A DNA stretch of 64,000 nt from JACVRW01 sp052038485 (lineage in GTDB: Bacteria; Actinomycetota; Thermoleophilia; Solirubrobacterales; Thermoleophilaceae). The notes under the pieces were generated by a model, which was not told the DNA's origin, ran no database searches, and was given only the letters and a program-made list of their open reading frames with translations. How positions within the stretch are numbered: position 1 is the first letter of the stretch; each line of letters opens with the position of its first letter. Both the position numbers and the translations under genes were made by a program. Positions 61,436 through 64,000 of the stretch are shown here, in pieces. The stretch is taken from the NCBI GenBank assembly GCA_052038485.1, contig JBQGCL010000173.1, positions 5,315-69,314 on the forward strand. The letters run 5' to 3'.

Positions 61436-62110
61436 GTGCGCGCGTTCCTCAAGCACAACGGCCTGTCGGTCTTCTTCCTGGTGCTGTTCCTCGGAGCGCT
61501 GGTCGGCCAGGCGTTCGCCGGCCACGCGGACTTCAACGAGGACCAGCTGCGTCACGGCGACCCGACGATGTCGCTCGGCCGCTACGTGCTGTCGTCCCAC
61601 TTCGGGGTCGCCGTGCTGGAGAACTGGCAGTCCGAGTACCTGCAGTTCACGCTCTTCATCGTGGCCACCGTCTGGCTGCTCCAGCGCGGTTCGCCGGAGT
61701 CCAAGGAGCTCCACAAGGCCGGGCGTGAGTCGGACGAGGATCAGCGGGTCGGCCCCCACGCCCGACAGGACTCGCCGCGTTGGGCGAAGGCCCGCGATCT
61801 CCGGCGCACGCTCTACGAGAACTCGCTGTTGATCGTGATGGCAGCGATCTGGGTGGCCAGCTGGTTCGCCCAGTCGGTCACAGGCGTCAGCGAGTACAAC
61901 ACCGACCGGCTCGACCACCACCAGCTGCCGGTCTCCTGGTTCGAGTACCTCGGCCGGGCCGACTTCTGGGAGAAGACCCTCCAGAACTGGCAGTCGGAGT
62001 TCCTCGCGGTCGGCTCGATGGCGATCCTCGCCGTCTATCTGCGCCAGCGCGGATCGCCCGAGTCGAAGCCCGTCGGGGCGGCGCACGACTCCACTGGAGC
62101 GCAGGGCTGA
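61436..62110 (+). CDS. DUF6766-type membrane protein with internal duplication
   Basis: 224 residues from GTG 61436. Four membrane helices in two homologous halves: residues about 8-93 and 126-212 share a first helix, a middle loop and LENWQSEYLQF / LQNWQSEFLAV followed by LLQRGSPESKE / LRQRGSPESKP. The halves are joined by a charged linker. The family is widespread in actinobacteria and some proteobacteria with no known role. Probably co-transcribed with the lipoprotein and the microprotein. Confidence 0.8.
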   Translation: MRAFLKHNGLSVFFLVLFLGALVGQAFAGHADFNEDQLRHGDPTMSLGRYVLSSHFGVAVLENWQSEYLQFTLFIVATVWLLQRGSPESKELHKAGRESDEDQRVGPHARQDSPRWAKARDLRRTLYENSLLIVMAAIWVASWFAQSVTGVSEYNTDRLDHHQLPVSWFEYLGRADFWEKTLQNWQSEFLAVGSMAILAVYLRQRGSPESKPVGAAHDSTGAQG

Positions 62111-62136
62111 AGCCGTTTCCAGATGGCCTTCACGGG

Positions 62137-62142
62137 TAGGTC
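62137..62142 (+). promoter_or_regulatory. -10-like box (TAGGTC) of the DUF892 gene, leaderless geometry
   Basis: GGGTAGGTC followed by six bases and ATG 62149; first T at -12. The last base is C. Confidence 0.35.
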
Positions 62143-62148
62143 CCGTAG

Positions 62149-63060
62149 ATGGCTTTTCTAGATGCGCAACTGGACGCGTATCTGCGTGACGCGCACGCAA
62201 TCGAGCAGCGGTCGGTGCCGCAGATGCGCGCCGCCCCCGACATGGCGGTCGACCTCCCGCTGGCGACTGCGTTTCGCCAGCATTCCGTAGAGACGGAGCA
62301 CCACGAGGAGCTGATCCGGGACCGGCTCGAGGCCCGAGGCGTGTCCCCCACTCGGCTCAAGAATGCGGTCTTCAAGGCGGATACGCCCCCCAAGCTGGTC
62401 AGTCACGCGCTCGCCTACGAGCACCTCGAGCTCGCGGAATACGAGCTGCTGCGGCGCATCGCTCGCCTGGCGGGCGACGACACCACACAGGTCGTCGCGG
62501 CCGCGATCCGCGAGGACGAGCGGGCGATGGCCGAGCGGCTCGAGGCCTGCTTCGACAGAGCGGTGGAGGCCTCGCTGCGCGTGGCCGGTCGCGCCAACCT
62601 CGACGAGCAGCTGAACAAGCACCTCGCCGACGCGCACGCCATCGAGGCCCAGGCGATCGACCTGCTCGAGCGCGCCCCCAGGCTGGCGGGCGACCCCGAG
62701 CTGGCGCACGTCTACGAGGAGCACCTCGACGAGAGCCGCGAGCACCAGCGGGGGGTGCACGAGCGGCTCGAGGCCCGTGGCGGCACGCCGAGCCAGCCCG
62801 AGCGCGGCGCGATCCAGCTCGCCGGCCCGCCGGACACGCCGGCCAAGCTCGCCGCGTTCGCCTACGCGTTCGAGTTCCTCGAGGTGGGCGCCTACGAGCA
62901 GCTCGCGCGCATCGCGAAACACGCCGGCGACGACCAGACGGAGCGGCTGTGCCGGAAGACCAGCGCCGCCGAGCGCGGCATGGCCGACCGGCTCTGGCAG
63001 AGGCTCGACGCCGCGCTCGAAGCCTCGCTCAGCGCCGCCCCGGCGGCCACCGCGGCATGA
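62149..63060 (+). CDS. tandem DUF892 (YciE/YciF-type) ferritin-like protein
   Basis: 303 residues made of two copies of one helical domain: residues 1-145 (LDAYLRDAHAIEQRSV, TEHHEELIRDRLEARG, EHLELAEYELLRRIARLAGD) and 150-300 (LNKHLADAHAIEAQAI, ESREHQRGVHERLEARG, EFLEVGAYEQLARIAKHAGD). His and Glu residues in the repeated helices match the di-iron ferritin-like pattern of YciE/YciF, stress-linked proteins. One polypeptide could fold as an internal dimer. Its stop overlaps the start of the F420-dependent gene (ATGA). Confidence 0.85.
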   Translation: MAFLDAQLDAYLRDAHAIEQRSVPQMRAAPDMAVDLPLATAFRQHSVETEHHEELIRDRLEARGVSPTRLKNAVFKADTPPKLVSHALAYEHLELAEYELLRRIARLAGDDTTQVVAAAIREDERAMAERLEACFDRAVEASLRVAGRANLDEQLNKHLADAHAIEAQAIDLLERAPRLAGDPELAHVYEEHLDESREHQRGVHERLEARGGTPSQPERGAIQLAGPPDTPAKLAAFAYAFEFLEVGAYEQLARIAKHAGDDQTERLCRKTSAAERGMADRLWQRLDAALEASLSAAPAATAA

Positions 63061-64000
63061 CGCGCTACTGGGTCCAGCTGGCCACCGAGCAGTTCGCCCC
63101 AAGCGAGCTCGTCGACCAGGCGGTCGAGGCAGAGCGCGCCGGGTTCGACGGCCTCAACGTGAGCGACCACTTCCAGCCCTGGTGGGAGCCGGGCCATTCC
63201 GGCCAAGCCTGGGCGCTGCTCGGAGCGATCGGGCAGGCGACCGAGCAGATCGCCGTGGGCACCGGGGTCACCGCGCCGGTGTACCGCTACAACCCCGCCG
63301 TCGTGGCGCAGTTCGGCGCGACCCTTCAGGAGCTGTTCCCGGGCCGCGGCTTCCTCGGCATCGGGTCGGGCGAGTCCCTCAACGAGTCGCCGGTCGGGAT
63401 GGACTGGCCCGACACCGGCGATCAGGTGCGGCGCATGGAGGAGGCGCTCGACATCATCGACCGGCTGCTCGACGGCGAGCGCGTCGTCCACGAGGGCCGT
63501 TTCTTTCGAATGAAGCGCGCCTATCTCCACACGCGCGGGATCGAGCGGCCGCCGGTGTACGTGTCGGCGTTCGGGCCGGACGCGGCCCAGGTGGCGGCGC
63601 GCTTCGGCGACGGCCTGTGGACGCTGGCCGACCCGGAGTCGGCGCCCGACCTGATCGAGGTCTACAGGCGCGAGTGCGAGGCGATAGAGAAGGAGCCGGG
63701 CGAGATCGTCCTCCAGACCGGCTTCTCGTGGGCGCCCGACGACCAGGCCGCGCTCGCCGGCGCGCGTGTGTGGAAGGCCACTCAACCGCCGGAGTACTTC
63801 ACCGACGACTGGCACGACCCCCAGGCGATGTACGAGCAGGCGGAGGCCGAGGTCTCCGACGAGGAGTTCATGGAGTCGTACATCGTCAGCTCAGACCCCG
63901 AGGTCCACCGCGACCGGATCCGCGAGATCGAGCGGATGGGCGCCACCGTCGTGTGCCTCCAGAACGGCTCCGGCGGGGAGCCGCTCGGCGCCCTGCGCAT
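63057..64000 (+). CDS. F420-dependent glucose-6-phosphate dehydrogenase-like enzyme, 3' end outside window
   Basis: About 314 codons are visible from ATG 63057; the frame is open at the window end. It is a bacterial-luciferase-like (LLM) barrel closest to FGD: N-terminal ATEQFAPSELVDQAVEAERAGFDGLNVSDHFQPWW holds the His and Trp used in FGD1 catalysis, then GTGVTAPVYRYNPAVVAQFGAT and FLGIGSGESLNESPVG with the active-site Glu. It would oxidise glucose-6-phosphate or a related sugar phosphate and reduce F420. Start overlaps the DUF892 stop, so the two are translated together. Confidence 0.88.
   Translation, partial: MTRYWVQLATEQFAPSELVDQAVEAERAGFDGLNVSDHFQPWWEPGHSGQAWALLGAIGQATEQIAVGTGVTAPVYRYNPAVVAQFGATLQELFPGRGFLGIGSGESLNESPVGMDWPDTGDQVRRMEEALDIIDRLLDGERVVHEGRFFRMKRAYLHTRGIERPPVYVSAFGPDAAQVAARFGDGLWTLADPESAPDLIEVYRRECEAIEKEPGEIVLQTGFSWAPDDQAALAGARVWKATQPPEYFTDDWHDPQAMYEQAEAEVSDEEFMESYIVSSDPEVHRDRIREIERMGATVVCLQNGSGGEPLGALR

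Overview
The window is about 64 kb of very GC-rich, gene-dense bacterial DNA with GC-rich third codon positions, many 4-nt start/stop overlaps (ATGA, GTGA) and frequent GTG/TTG starts. The gene set points to an aerobic, spore-free actinobacterium, most likely class Thermoleophilia, order Solirubrobacterales (inference): two WS/DGAT acyltransferases, F420-linked enzymes, a pob/pca aromatic pathway, tandem-DUF892 and DUF6766 proteins, and a LigD split into single-domain genes. I see no rRNA, tRNA, CRISPR array, insertion sequence or prophage.

Layout. 0-15.4 kb is rich in lipid-type enzymes: the C-terminal part of an acyl-CoA carboxylase, a phosphopantetheinyl transferase, a choline-kinase-like protein, a HAD phosphatase, an NDH-2/SQR-like flavoprotein, WS/DGAT 1 with an apparent C-terminal frameshift, full-length AdhE, and, divergently, WS/DGAT 2 coupled to a kinase-fold protein and a class-III aminotransferase; then an alpha/beta hydrolase and a phasin-like protein. 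15.7-17.2 kb is an orphan Tad-like trio. 17.2-18.5 kb holds a membrane protein and UppP. 18.5-24.6 kb is the pob/pca cluster (pobA, a PaaK-like ligase, a GntR regulator, pcaH, pcaG, pcaB, pcaC), with a divergent MFS carrier. 25.8-39.5 kb is a mixed housekeeping stretch: crotonase, ABC exporter, YgjP-like peptidase, SDR, YjbQ, hydroxyacid dehydrogenase, lysozyme-like protein, M24 peptidase, LtrA, ParB-like protein, ion channel, M28 peptidase, Ddn-like protein, a SnoaL remnant and an HD-GYP protein. 39.5-47.3 kb is an alpha-glucoside uptake and hydrolysis unit read from an MMPL gene through GH13, binding protein, two permeases and the ATPase to HD-GYP. 47.4-52.3 kb has a DJ-1/PfpI protein, an amine oxidase, two Thermoleophilia-type envelope proteins and an NAD-dependent epimerase. 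52.5-57.8 kb has a zinc exporter, PE, ligase and polymerase modules of NHEJ, a primary-type sigma factor and a BrkB protein. 57.8-64 kb has an MpsC-like protein, a zinc ribbon, a coiled-coil protein, an oxidoreductase-Rieske fusion, a lipoprotein, a 27-residue membrane microprotein, DUF6766, tandem DUF892 and an F420-dependent glucose-6-phosphate dehydrogenase-like enzyme cut by the window end.

Two things stand out. First, many transcription units lack a Shine-Dalgarno sequence but carry a TANNNT-like box whose first T lies 12 (or 13-16) bases before the start codon, the geometry of leaderless mRNAs; I used this to move several starts. Second, the first 15 kb looks like a neutral-lipid storage neighbourhood containing a kinase-fold protein of unknown role coupled to a WS/DGAT gene. 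Promoter and operator calls come from reading motifs by eye and are hypotheses.
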